Under the pieces are notes generated by a model, which searched no databases, was not told the origin of the DNA, and was given only the letters and a program-made list of their open reading frames with translations. From contig NZ_SGWE01000004.1 in assembly GCF_013337115.1 (NCBI RefSeq), forward strand, positions 186,001 to 250,000: DNA of 64,000 bases, given 5' to 3'. Both the position numbers and the translations under genes were made by a program. Below, one piece after another: positions 14,401 through 23,025 of the stretch. Position 1 is the stretch's first letter. Each line of letters opens with the position of its first letter. Source of the stretch: Deinococcus sp. JMULE3. GTDB taxonomy: Bacteria; Deinococcota; Deinococci; Deinococcales; Deinococcaceae.

Positions 14401-17262
14401 TCAGCGGCGCGCGCGGTGACGCATGCCCCTGATCTGCCGCGCGGCGGCGCGCAGGTCGCGCAGGGCGGCGTCGGGCGGACCGGGCGCGTAGCGGGCCTGC
14501 TGGTACGCACGGGTCGCGGCGTCCAGTGCGCCCTGCAGGTGGGGGTGTGCGGCGGTCTGCCGCTGCGCGTACGCGCCGGGCGTCTCGCCGGGGTGCTGCG
14601 GGGCGCCGACGGCGCGGAGCAGCTCTGTCCAGAGGCGCTGGGCGGGGTCGGCAGGCCGGGCGGCGCGGCGCGTCCAGGCGTAGGCGGGCAGCAGGGTCAG
14701 GGCCAGTGCGGGCAGCAGCAGCCACCACAGGACCCCCTCGCCGCCCGTGATGCCCAGGCGGGTCAGAAGGGCCGTCTGCCGCTGGCCGTCGTACTCGACG
14801 ACGACGGTGTTCCAGCGGTTCTGCCACGCGTCCAGGCGCAGGCGCAGGCGGTCCAGGCCGGTCCGGGGCAGCGCGGCGCTCGCGGCAGGTTGCGTCAGCG
14901 CGGTGCGCAGGTCGGCGTTCAGGCGGGCGGGGGCGATCACGGCAGTCGGGTCCACGCGCACCCAGCCCTGGCCGGGCAGCCAGACCTCGGTCCAGGCGTG
15001 GGCGTCCTGCTGGCGGACGATCAGGTAGTTCCCGTCGGGGTTCAGTTCGCCGCCCAGGTACCCGGTGACGACGCGCGCACTCAGTCCTGCGGCGCGCATC
15101 AGGACGGCGAAGGCGCTGGCGTAGTGTTCGCAGAAACCCTGGCGGCTGCCGAACAGGAACGCGTCGGTGCGGTCCTGCTCTGGCAGCAGCGGGGGGCTCA
15201 GGGTGTACGTGAAGCCCCCTGCGCGCAGGTGGTCCAGGGCGGCCTGCACGCGCTCGGCGGGCGGCAGGGCCTGCCAGGGCTGCGCCAGGGCCAGCGTGCG
15301 GGGATTCTGCCCACGCGGGAGCAGCGTGGTGAACTGCAGGCGGTCCTCGTTCTCCTGGCGGCCCACCAGCGCGCTCTGGCTGACCAGGGTCACGCGGCGG
15401 CGCGTGGCGACAGGGCGGGGCGTGAACGCCTGCAGGCCGCTGGTGATGAACGCCCCCTGCGGGACGCGCACGACCGTTTCCAGCGCCAGCAGCCACGGCG
15501 TGCCGCTGGGTTCCAGCGTGAGGTCGTACGTGAGGGCCGCGCCGGTCGCCTCGATGCTGGGCGGGGTGAGGCTGCCGCGCACCTGCTGCCACTTCACGCC
15601 GTCGAACGCCTCCATGACCGGGCCGCGCCAGTAGCGGTCCGCCGGGGCGGGCACGGCTCCCTGGAAGTCCGCGCGGAACGCCACCGCCGGGTTCCGCGCG
15701 AGGTTCGTGACGGACCCGGCGCTCAGTTCGCTGCCCAGGCCCGTCATGCTGCGGTCCTGCACGGGCAGCTGCCACAGCGGACCGTCGGGTCGCGGCACGA
15801 GCACGAACAGCGCCAGCGTCAGCGGGGTCGTCAGGGCGAACAGGCGCGCGGTGCGGGTCAGTCGCTGCCCCAGTGCGGCGCGGGTCAGGGGCGGCACGCC
15901 CCCCAGGCGGGTGGTGGCGGCGGTCAGGAGGATCGCGGCGCTCAGGACGGCGTACAGGGCGGTCAGTGGTCCCTGGCTGAAGAAGAAGCCGGTGCTCGTC
16001 ACGAACAGGCCCAGCAGGGTCAGGACCGCCTGGTCGCGCCGCGCGTGACTCTCGGCGGTTTTCAGGGCGGCCAGCATCGCCAGGAACGCGGTGCCTGCGT
16101 CGCGGCCCAGCAGCGTGCCGTACGTGGCGTTCAGCGCCGCGCCGCCCGCGACGGCCAGCAGCGCCAGCAGCCAGGTCGGCAGGGGCCGGATGCCCTCGCG
16201 GCGGGCGCGCAGCAGCGAGTGGCCCAGCAGCGCGGCGATCAGCGCCGTCAGCCACCACGGCTGGCGCAGCGCCCCCGGTGCGAGGGTGACCGCCAGGGCC
16301 AGCAGGGTCCACGTCAGGGCCGCGCCGGGCAGCGGATCGGGCGGCGTGACCCGCGTGGCCGTGACCGGCGGCGTGACCTCCGCGAGGGCCAGGGCGCTCA
16401 GGGCCGCCTGCCGGTGCCCCTCGCCGCTGCCGGGCGGAATGACCTCGCCGGGGAGGTGCAGGGCGTACGCGTCCGCGCGGGCGTGCAGGGCGTCCACCCA
16501 GGCGGCCAGTCGCGCGGCGCGGGCGTCCGGGTCGCCGGGGGCGTCCTGCCAGTCCAGGCGCCGGGCGCTGCCCTGCGCGGCGTCCGTCTCGCGGGTCAGG
16601 AGCTGCCCGGTCCGCGCGACGTGCCGCCACGACACCTGCCGGGGCGAGTCTCCGGTCTGGTAGGGGCGCAGGCCCGCGAACTCCTCGTCGCCCTTCGCGC
16701 GGCCCACGCCCTCGCCACTGCCCGGCACGCTGCGGACGGGCGGGGGCGGCGCGCCGACTTCCGGAAGGGGGTGAATCAGGACCGTCAGCGGTTCCGGGTC
16801 GGGCAGGCGCACCTGCCACAGGCCCAGGCGGTCCAGGGCGCGCAGCGTGACGCGCACGTCCAGCGGGCCGCGCGCCGCGGTCGGGAGCAGCAGGCCGAGG
16901 GTCCCCGCAGCCTCCTCCAGCGTGACGCTGCCCTGCACCTGCGCGCCGGACGCGTGCAGGGAGGCCCGCAGCACGCCGCCGCGCCCCCCCTGCGCCGCCA
17001 CCCGCACGGGCAGGACCGACCCGGCGGGCACCGGGCCGCGCGCCTGCACCCCGACCGTCAGGTCCCGCGCCGCGCGCAGCGCCTGCCCCGCCGCGAGCAC
17101 CCACACGCCGCCCAGCAGGAACGTCAGGCCGTACCCGAGGCTCAGGGCGTAGTTCACGCAGCCGATCAGCGTCAGGACGATCACCGCCAGGAACGCCGCG
17201 CCGAAGCCCGTCGGCCACGCGCGCAGGGGCCCCGCCCCGGTCCGCTGCTCCGGTCCGGTCAT
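14401..17262 (-). CDS. DUF58-transglutaminase (TgpA-like) fusion membrane protein
   Basis: 953 residues. Residues 1-310 form a DUF58 protein: two N-terminal membrane spans and the hallmark GDEEFAGLRPYQTGDSPRQV. The remainder is a TgpA-like protein: several membrane spans (about 330-560), then a periplasmic transglutaminase-like domain with Cys in GSRQGFCEHYASAF near 709, His in QQDAHAWTEVW near 752 and Asp in WVRVDPTAVI near 768, and a last membrane span with a DUF4129-like tail. In most bacteria these are two genes beside moxR; here they are one frame. Its ATG overlaps the moxR stop (TGATG). The family is thought to act in envelope assembly or protein maturation with the MoxR ATPase. Confidence 0.87.
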   Translation of the reverse strand: MTGPEQRTGAGPLRAWPTGFGAAFLAVIVLTLIGCVNYALSLGYGLTFLLGGVWVLAAGQALRAARDLTVGVQARGPVPAGSVLPVRVAAQGGRGGVLRASLHASGAQVQGSVTLEEAAGTLGLLLPTAARGPLDVRVTLRALDRLGLWQVRLPDPEPLTVLIHPLPEVGAPPPPVRSVPGSGEGVGRAKGDEEFAGLRPYQTGDSPRQVSWRHVARTGQLLTRETDAAQGSARRLDWQDAPGDPDARAARLAAWVDALHARADAYALHLPGEVIPPGSGEGHRQAALSALALAEVTPPVTATRVTPPDPLPGAALTWTLLALAVTLAPGALRQPWWLTALIAALLGHSLLRARREGIRPLPTWLLALLAVAGGAALNATYGTLLGRDAGTAFLAMLAALKTAESHARRDQAVLTLLGLFVTSTGFFFSQGPLTALYAVLSAAILLTAATTRLGGVPPLTRAALGQRLTRTARLFALTTPLTLALFVLVPRPDGPLWQLPVQDRSMTGLGSELSAGSVTNLARNPAVAFRADFQGAVPAPADRYWRGPVMEAFDGVKWQQVRGSLTPPSIEATGAALTYDLTLEPSGTPWLLALETVVRVPQGAFITSGLQAFTPRPVATRRRVTLVSQSALVGRQENEDRLQFTTLLPRGQNPRTLALAQPWQALPPAERVQAALDHLRAGGFTYTLSPPLLPEQDRTDAFLFGSRQGFCEHYASAFAVLMRAAGLSARVVTGYLGGELNPDGNYLIVRQQDAHAWTEVWLPGQGWVRVDPTAVIAPARLNADLRTALTQPAASAALPRTGLDRLRLRLDAWQNRWNTVVVEYDGQRQTALLTRLGITGGEGVLWWLLLPALALTLLPAYAWTRRAARPADPAQRLWTELLRAVGAPQHPGETPGAYAQRQTAAHPHLQGALDAATRAYQQARYAPGPPDAALRDLRAAARQIRGMRHRARR

Positions 17263-18206
17263 CAGGGGATCGGGGTGTCGCGCAGCAGGCGCGCGGTCAC
17301 GTCGCGCACGTCCGCCCCGGCGCGCACGGTCAGGCGGTGCCCGACCAGCGGTCCGAACACCGCCTGGACGTCCTCGGGCAGGACCATCGCGCGCCCGTGC
17401 AGGTACGCCCACGCCCGCGCGCCCGCCAGCAGCGCCAGCAGTCCACGCGGACTGAGCCCGGCACTCAGCGCCGGGTGGTCACGGGTCGCGCGGGCCAGCA
17501 GCTGCAGGTAATCCAGCAGCGGGCCCGCCGCGTGCACGGCGTCCACCTCGGCCTGCATGGCGATCAGCGTCCCGGCGTTCAGCACGGCCGGCAGGTCCCG
17601 CACCGACAGGCTGCGCCCCCCGGTTTCCAGCAGTTGCCGTTCGGCGCGGACGTCCGGGTAGCCCAGCGTGACGGTCATCAGGAAGCGGTCCAGTTGCGCT
17701 TCGGGCAGCGGGCTGGTGCCCACGAACGCCGCCGGGTTCTGCGTGGCGATCACGAAGAACGGCTCCGGGAGGGGCCGGGTCACGCCCCCCTCGGAGACCT
17801 GCCGTTCCTCCATGGCTTCCAGCAGCGCGCCCTGCGTGCGGGGCGTGGCGCGGTTGATCTCGTCCGCGAGGAGCAGCTCGCTGAACACCGGCCCCTCCAC
17901 GAAGCGGAACGCGCTGCTGGGCGCGTCCCAGACGCTCACGCCGGTCAGGTCGGCGGGCAGCAGGTCCGCCGTGAACTGCACGCGGCGGAAGTGCAGGCCG
18001 CAGGTGCGCGCCAGGGCCTGCGCCAGCGTGGTCTTGCCCACGCCCGGCTGGTCCTCGATGAGCAGGTGCCCGCGCGCCAGCAGGCACGCGACGGCCAGCC
18101 GGATCTGCGGACCCTTCCCGAGGATCACCCCGTCCAGTTGCGTGAGGGCCGCGTGCAGCGCCGCCACGTGCGTGGCCTGCGCGGGCGGGAGGGTCGGTGC
18201 GGTCAT
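17262..18206 (-). CDS. MoxR family AAA+ ATPase
   Basis: 314 residues. Walker A is IEDQPGVGKTTLAQALA near 52 and Walker B is LLLADEINRATPRTQGAL near 113, with sensor motif FFVIATQNPAAFVGTSPLPE. MoxR ATPases act as chaperone-like partners in assembling complexes and are usually encoded beside DUF58 proteins, as here. TAGGCT lies 7 bases before the ATG. First gene of a two-gene unit with the DUF58-TgpA fusion. Confidence 0.92.
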   Translation of the reverse strand: MTAPTLPPAQATHVAALHAALTQLDGVILGKGPQIRLAVACLLARGHLLIEDQPGVGKTTLAQALARTCGLHFRRVQFTADLLPADLTGVSVWDAPSSAFRFVEGPVFSELLLADEINRATPRTQGALLEAMEERQVSEGGVTRPLPEPFFVIATQNPAAFVGTSPLPEAQLDRFLMTVTLGYPDVRAERQLLETGGRSLSVRDLPAVLNAGTLIAMQAEVDAVHAAGPLLDYLQLLARATRDHPALSAGLSPRGLLALLAGARAWAYLHGRAMVLPEDVQAVFGPLVGHRLTVRAGADVRDVTARLLRDTPIP

Positions 18207-18260
18207 GCCCGCGAGCCTACCCGAGAGCGTCTGACAGAACTGCGACGCCCGACGCGAGGT

Positions 18261-18638
18261 TCAGGCCGGATGAACCACACCCTGCGCCTCAGGCGCCCGC
18301 GCGGCGGACCTGCGCACCGCGAGCCGCACGCCCAGATACGCGCCCGCCACGTCGAACAGCCAGTCCTGCACCCCCGCCTCACGCGGCGGGACGAACGACT
18401 GGTGCACCTCGTCCAGCGCGCCGAACCACGCCGCGAGCACCAGTGCCAGCCCCCGCCGCCTCGTCGCGCGGCCCAGACACAGCGCCAGCGACAGGTACGC
18501 CACGAAATGCGCGATCCAGTCCTTCGGGTGCTCCAGGGACGGACCCGGCGTCTGCGGCGCGCTGCTCAGCCACCAGATCACCCCCATGATCGCCAGGGAC
18601 GGCACCCACCACAGTGGCCTCGCCCGGCGGACGCTCAA
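18261..18638 (-). CDS. VanZ-like family membrane protein
   Basis: About 125 residues. Four short membrane spans with the VanZ-like features WWVPSLAIMGVIWWLSS, HPKDWIAHFVAYLSLALCLG and LDEVHQSFVPPREAGVQDWL. VanZ-like proteins are small membrane proteins of poorly known function, named after a teicoplanin-resistance factor. A TTG at 18638 overlaps the epimerase stop by 4 bases and gives the expected N-terminus; an ATG at 18692 is possible but would add 18 basic residues and a long overlap. Confidence 0.78.
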   Translation of the reverse strand: MSVRRARPLWWVPSLAIMGVIWWLSSAPQTPGPSLEHPKDWIAHFVAYLSLALCLGRATRRRGLALVLAAWFGALDEVHQSFVPPREAGVQDWLFDVAGAYLGVRLAVRRSAARAPEAQGVVHPA

Positions 18639-19054
18639 GCGTGCCCGCCCGGCGCGTGCTCGACCAGTTCGATCAGGGTCCCCTCGCCCCACTTCGGGTG
18701 CAGGAACGCCACGCGCGACCTCGCCCGACCCGGCGCAGGCGAGTCACTCAGGAACCGCGCGCCCTCCGCCCGTAAGCGCGCCATCTCGGCGTCCAGGTCC
18801 GCCACGCGGTACGCCGTGTGATGCAGCCCCGGCCCCTTGCGCGCCAGGAACCCCGCGATCGGACTGTCCTCCCGCGTGGGCATCAGCAACTCGATCAGGG
18901 TCTCCCCCACCTGGAACGCCCGGACGCGCACACCCTGACCCTCCACCACCTCATCCGGCCCCTCCGGGTGCAGGCCCAGCGCCACGTACGGCGCGGAACC
19001 CGCCTCCAGATCAGGAGTCGCGATCGCCACGTGATCCAGCAGCAACACAGTCAT
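18635..19054 (-). CDS. VOC-family epimerase, probably methylmalonyl-CoA epimerase
   Basis: 139 residues in two glyoxalase-type beta-alpha-beta modules. LLLDHVAIATPDLEAG carries the first metal-binding His, GPGLHHTAYRVADLDAEM the second, and GTLIELVEHA the terminal Glu. This pattern and length match methylmalonyl-CoA epimerases, which interconvert the (R) and (S) forms during propionate and odd-chain fatty acid breakdown. Another VOC activity cannot be excluded. TACCCT lies 6 bases before the ATG, which rejects a longer reading through a repeat. It is coupled to the VanZ-like gene. Confidence 0.78.
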   Translation of the reverse strand: MTVLLLDHVAIATPDLEAGSAPYVALGLHPEGPDEVVEGQGVRVRAFQVGETLIELLMPTREDSPIAGFLARKGPGLHHTAYRVADLDAEMARLRAEGARFLSDSPAPGRARSRVAFLHPKWGEGTLIELVEHAPGGHA

Positions 19055-19090
19055 GCGAGCAGGGTAGAGCACTGGCGCTCCGCGCGGGGA

Positions 19091-19159
19091 GTGGGCAGTG
19101 GGAAGTAGGGAGTGGACCGTGGCTGGCCTCCGATCCACTCCCCACTTCCTACTTTCCAC
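19091..19159. repeat. Long imperfect hairpin in the epimerase-thioesterase spacer
   Basis: Two arms of about 26 bases, one containing GTGGGAAGTAGGGAGTGGA and the other its near-complement, pair around an 18-base loop. It lies between two minus-strand genes, after the thioesterase stop. It could terminate the thioesterase transcript. The direct GTGGGA/GTAGGGA sub-repeats inside each arm suggest a dispersed intergenic element. Confidence 0.5.
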
Positions 19160-19167
19160 TCACCCGA

Positions 19168-19653
19168 TCACTTCGCCTGGGGGCGGGCACGGAGGTACCA
19201 GTGGGCGACGGCGCGCATCACGTCCTTCCCTTCGCCGTCCTGCACGGTCACGTTGATGATCAGTCGTGCGCGGCCGTCCGCCGCGAACTCCGCGTGGGCC
19301 GCCGCAATCTGCGCCGGGTCCGCCGCCTCGGCCCGCGCGGTCAGGTCACCCACGGCGCGGTTCACGTAATGCGTCTCCAGCTTCTCGATCAGCGGCACCG
19401 CGCCCACCAGCTGCGCCGCGAACGCCCCCGCGAACGCCGCGCCACTCACGGCTTCGGCCAGCAGGAACTGCACGCCCGCGTGAATGGTCCCCAGGTGGTT
19501 GCGGAACGGCGCGGTATCCGGCGCCTCCCCGGTCGCCCAGCCCACGCCCACGTCCGTGATCTGCACGCCGACGGTGGCGTTCATGGGAATGTCGTGCAGG
19601 GCCTTTTTGACGGCGGCGACGGCGAAAGCGGGCAGGGTGGCAGCTTGGGTCAT
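19168..19653 (-). CDS. Hotdog-fold thioesterase (DUF4442/PaaI-like)
   Basis: 161 residues in one hotdog domain. APFRNHLGTIHAGVQFLLAE is the usual active-site region of PaaI/DUF4442 acyl-CoA thioesterases, and INVTVQDGEGKDVMRAVAHWYLRARP forms the last strands (shown in part). The likely reaction is hydrolysis of acyl-CoA thioesters, consistent with the FadR-type box in its promoter. Unlike most genes here it has a leader with a Shine-Dalgarno-like CTGGAGG 8 bases before the ATG. Confidence 0.78.
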   Translation of the reverse strand: MTQAATLPAFAVAAVKKALHDIPMNATVGVQITDVGVGWATGEAPDTAPFRNHLGTIHAGVQFLLAEAVSGAAFAGAFAAQLVGAVPLIEKLETHYVNRAVGDLTARAEAADPAQIAAAHAEFAADGRARLIINVTVQDGEGKDVMRAVAHWYLRARPQAK

Positions 19654-19685
19654 GCGTGAAACCTCCAGGGAGAGAACTCGGAAAT

Positions 19686-19705
19686 TGAACTGAGTTCAAG
19701 TATAG
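19686..19705 (-). promoter_or_regulatory. FadR-type box overlapping the thioesterase promoter
   Basis: TTGAACTGAGTTCAA at 19686-19700 is a perfect palindrome with 7-base arms. It matches the consensus TTGNACYNRGTNCAA that I recall for the TetR-family FadR of Thermus thermophilus, a repressor of fatty acid degradation released by acyl-CoA. On the minus strand it lies immediately downstream of, and shares a base with, the -10 box TATACT (19700-19705), an ideal position for repression. Confidence 0.65.
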
Positions 19706-19725
19706 AGGTTCCGTGACAGACCGAA

Positions 19726-20976
19726 TCAGGGGGTTGCAGGTTCAGCGGTCGGAGCGAGCATGGGCAAGGGCTCGTTGGGGCTGAGTACCAGGCGCGGCGT
19801 GACCACGATGATCAGATCACTGCGGCGCGTATCCGTACGGGTCGTCGTGAACAGCTTGCCAAGTAAGGGAATATCGCCCAGTAACGGAATTTTCTGATCG
19901 GCCGACACCGTACGATCTTCCATCAGACCACCGATCGCAATCGGTTCGCCGTTTCCGACTCTCACTGTCGTGGAGGCTTCACGAGTGCTGAACTGCGGCA
20001 CACCCTGACTGGTGGTGCCCGTCGGCACACTCACACTGATGGTCAGGTTGGTCTCGACCGTGCCGTCCGGTGCGACCTTCGGAGACATTCTCAAGGTGAT
20101 CCCGGTCGTGATGCTCTGCACGCTGGTACCACCACTGGAATTCGACGTCACCACAGGCGTGGTCTGGGTCGAATTGATCCGCGCTTCGAGTCCATCAATC
20201 GTGGTGATGCGGGGTCGCGCAAGGACACGCGCGGCGCCGCTCGTCTTGAGCATGTTCAAACTCACGCTCAGACTCAGCGGATTACGACCGATCGTGCCGA
20301 TCTTCTTGAGTGACATACCTTCACCCTCATTCAATTTGAAAGTAAAAATACTGTCGTACTGCAAACCGAGGCTGTCGGTCGTGTCCCGGTTGACTTCCAG
20401 AATCTCCGCTTCAAACTGCACCTGCGGACGACTTGCATCCAGTTGTTTCAGCACAGCCAGGATGACGTTCCTGTCCGCTGGATTGGCAATGACAATCAGG
20501 CTCCGCTGCCGGCTGTCCACCACAACCCGGGTGCCAGGGTAAATGCTCTGGAGCAGTCCCGCCGTCATATTCGGCTCGGCATAACTGAGTGGGTAGATAA
20601 TCGGTGTTCGCTCGTCCACGTTGATCGGAGCGACCGTCCTCTGACTCGGTGGGGTCAGCAACAGACTGCGCCCATCGGGACTCAGGGCGAAGGTCGTCCC
20701 ATCCGGGATGACGAACTGCACCGTCCCCTGTTCCCTGGTCCAGACGAGTCCCTCCGGCAGACTGGCCCCACTTGCAAGGACCGCGTCCAGCAGGATCAAT
20801 CTTCTCGTCAAAGGATCAGTCTGGTAGCGAATCTGCTCGGTCGATTGAATGACGTAAGTATCACCGGCCTTGAGAACCGTGACCGGAATCTGAGCAGCGG
20901 ACCCCACAGCGGGAGTAGACAGGGCCAGCAGGGTAGACAGCGCCACGACGCGCGTCCAGTTCATCGAGATCAACAT
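19726..20976 (-). CDS. Small stand-alone secretin
   Basis: 416 residues. After a signal peptide (MNWTRVVALSTLLALSTPAV) there is a short secretin N-type domain around 120-190 (IIYPLSYAEPNMTAGLLQSI, VVVDSRQRSLIVIANPADR) and a C-terminal secretin pore domain from about 230: ARVLARPRITTIDGLEARIN, STREASTTVRVGNGEPIAIG and KIPLLGDIPLLGKLF. Secretins form outer-membrane gates of type II, III and IV pilus systems. This one is far shorter than PilQ or GspD and no other type II or pilus gene is nearby. It follows the protease gene after 12 bases. A role in releasing the divergent Rhs protein is inference. Confidence 0.87.
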   Translation of the reverse strand: MLISMNWTRVVALSTLLALSTPAVGSAAQIPVTVLKAGDTYVIQSTEQIRYQTDPLTRRLILLDAVLASGASLPEGLVWTREQGTVQFVIPDGTTFALSPDGRSLLLTPPSQRTVAPINVDERTPIIYPLSYAEPNMTAGLLQSIYPGTRVVVDSRQRSLIVIANPADRNVILAVLKQLDASRPQVQFEAEILEVNRDTTDSLGLQYDSIFTFKLNEGEGMSLKKIGTIGRNPLSLSVSLNMLKTSGAARVLARPRITTIDGLEARINSTQTTPVVTSNSSGGTSVQSITTGITLRMSPKVAPDGTVETNLTISVSVPTGTTSQGVPQFSTREASTTVRVGNGEPIAIGGLMEDRTVSADQKIPLLGDIPLLGKLFTTTRTDTRRSDLIIVVTPRLVLSPNEPLPMLAPTAEPATP

Positions 20977-20988
20977 ATATTCAGCCTT

Positions 20989-23025
20989 TCAATGAGAGAG
21001 AACGAAGGTGGTCCTTCCATCAGCCGGTTCCAGCGGCACACGGAGGGCGCTGGTCACCTGAGACGGGGTCAACGTGGTCAGCGCACTGAGCAGCTCCCCC
21101 GCTTCCCCGAGAACACCATTGTTGTTGCGGTCAGTTCCCGCCACGAGCGTGATGGGCTGTGCCGGTGGGAGACTGTGGAGTTCAAACGTCCCACCGGTCG
21201 CCCTGACCGTCGTGATGATCTGACCAGCGGCGGTCCTGGCTTGCACATACACGCCCGTGTCGGCACTGACCGCCTGCGCGTTCAGCAGTCCCCACCCGGT
21301 GTGCGGGTCCATCCCCTCGACGCCCAGATCCGTCGCCTGGCCTTCCAGCAGACGCTTCACAGCCTGGGGAGGAACACCATCTGCCAGGAGCAGGGCCGCC
21401 ACACCTGACACCTGGGGTGCGGCCATACTCGTGCCGTTGCGCAGAGCGTACGAGGGTTGACCAGCCGGATCTATGTCAGTCGAGATAATGCCGTCCGGCT
21501 GACCATCTCGGTCCTGGTCAGCACTCATGTCCCCACCGTACGCAGCAATTCGCGTGCCTGGGCCGCGATTGGCATACCCCGGCTGGTAGGTGGTGACCGG
21601 TCCATTGACACTGGTCACCGCAACAACGCCAGGAATGTTCGCCGGGGAGTACGGCTGACCACCGTCGTTTCCCGTCGCCGCGATCACGATCACGCCAGCC
21701 TCCAGTACGCGCTGGATGGCCTCCACGAGCAGCGCGCTGTATTCCGGGGTCCCGAGCGAGAGGTTGATCACCTGAGCAGGGTTGGGGTTGGGGCGCTCCA
21801 GATCCAGGTCGGCTGCCCACAGCAGACCCCGCACCAGGTCACTGACTGTCCCGCCGCCCGGCCCGATCACCCGGACCGGCAGCAGCCTCGCCTCGGGAGC
21901 CGCGCCCGTCACCTGACCACTGGCCGATATCAACCCCGCCACGTGCGTCCCGTGACCACTCTGATCCTGAGGACTGGCATCACCATCCACGAAATCCCAG
22001 CCGGGGAGCAGACGCCCCCTGAACTCCGGGTGATCCAGGGACACGCCAGTATCCACGACCGCCACCGTCACCCCGGCGCCCCGGGTCCTTGTCCAGGCGG
22101 ACTGCACACCGAGTTTCGGCCAGAACCACTGCTTGAACGCAGGCACACTCGACGAACCGACCGTTCGACGAACTCCCTGATCCCCAACCTGAATCACCTG
22201 ATCGAACGTCACCTTGACCCCCTGCCGACGGAGGTTTTCAAGTGCGGCGGCCGCTGCGGCCGCAGTGGTGTAGGTCACCACCTGACGGTCAAGCACTGTT
22301 GACCGATCAACCAGTCCAGCAGTCGGCACGGCCACTCCGACCGGAGTCAGCAGACGCCGGGATGGGCTGGCCGCCACCGATTGTGTCGTGAACGTCCCCT
22401 GACGCTGAGCAGAGGTCATCGGCTGAACCAGTGATCCCCGGACGGTCACGGCAGCCTTCTGGAGTATCACCACGTCACTGGCACGCTCGCCGACAATCAG
22501 GCGAACGGTGAACACTCCATACGATTCATCCCCAGATGCATCCTGGGTCGCCGGGAGTTTCACCGTCAGGGTCGAACCGGTCACGGCCGGAACCACCGAC
22601 TGACCGTTCACCTCCACCACCGCCGATTCCGGGTGACGCCCCCACCCCTTCCCCGACGCCAGCAACACACCGTTCTGCAGCCGCACGTCCGTCAGAACCG
22701 GCAACACCTCCAGTGTCACCGCCTGATCAGGGACGTCTGCCACGGCCACCTGCCACGTATCCGCCTTCAGATCGTCCGGCAGGGTGACGCGTAAACCATC
22801 CGGCTGCTTCTCGGCGGGCAGCGTGACCGACTCATCCCCGCCCTTCAACGTGACAGCACGCACACCCGACGGCAATTGACCGTACAGAACCACCTCCTGC
22901 CCGGGCAGCGCAGGACTGGGCAGCGCCGCCGTGAGGTAAAAGGTGTCCGACCGCGGTGCCGAATCGTCGCCACACCCGATCAACAGACCCGAAAGCAGCA
23001 ACGCCGCTGACAGGCGGCCCCTCAC
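20989..23025 (-). CDS. Subtilisin-like (S8) protease lipoprotein
   Basis: 678 residues from a GTG that overlaps the previous stop (GTGA). The lipoprotein signal is SAALLLSGLLIGCGDDS with Cys18 as the lipid anchor. Residues 30-270 are beta-rich, Ig-like. The S8 domain starts near 310 with catalytic Asp in AVVDTGVSLDHPEFRG, His in SGHGTHVAGLISAS and Ser in RNGTSMAAPQVSGVAALLLA near 530; the oxyanion Asn is in IAATGNDGGQ. The C-terminal 90 residues include GTDRNNNGVLGEAGELLSAL, a beta-sandwich-type extension. All catalytic residues are present. A substrate in the envelope, possibly the Rhs protein, is likely but unproven. Confidence 0.9.
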   Translation of the reverse strand: MRGRLSAALLLSGLLIGCGDDSAPRSDTFYLTAALPSPALPGQEVVLYGQLPSGVRAVTLKGGDESVTLPAEKQPDGLRVTLPDDLKADTWQVAVADVPDQAVTLEVLPVLTDVRLQNGVLLASGKGWGRHPESAVVEVNGQSVVPAVTGSTLTVKLPATQDASGDESYGVFTVRLIVGERASDVVILQKAAVTVRGSLVQPMTSAQRQGTFTTQSVAASPSRRLLTPVGVAVPTAGLVDRSTVLDRQVVTYTTAAAAAAALENLRRQGVKVTFDQVIQVGDQGVRRTVGSSSVPAFKQWFWPKLGVQSAWTRTRGAGVTVAVVDTGVSLDHPEFRGRLLPGWDFVDGDASPQDQSGHGTHVAGLISASGQVTGAAPEARLLPVRVIGPGGGTVSDLVRGLLWAADLDLERPNPNPAQVINLSLGTPEYSALLVEAIQRVLEAGVIVIAATGNDGGQPYSPANIPGVVAVTSVNGPVTTYQPGYANRGPGTRIAAYGGDMSADQDRDGQPDGIISTDIDPAGQPSYALRNGTSMAAPQVSGVAALLLADGVPPQAVKRLLEGQATDLGVEGMDPHTGWGLLNAQAVSADTGVYVQARTAAGQIITTVRATGGTFELHSLPPAQPITLVAGTDRNNNGVLGEAGELLSALTTLTPSQVTSALRVPLEPADGRTTFVLSH

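Noticed and set aside
14378..17218. A very long open frame (about 946 codons) in another minus-strand frame over the DUF58-TgpA gene
   Set aside because: Its translation is almost only Arg, Pro, Gly and Ala, as expected for an out-of-frame shadow of GC-rich DNA. The overlapping frame has clear DUF58 and transglutaminase motifs.
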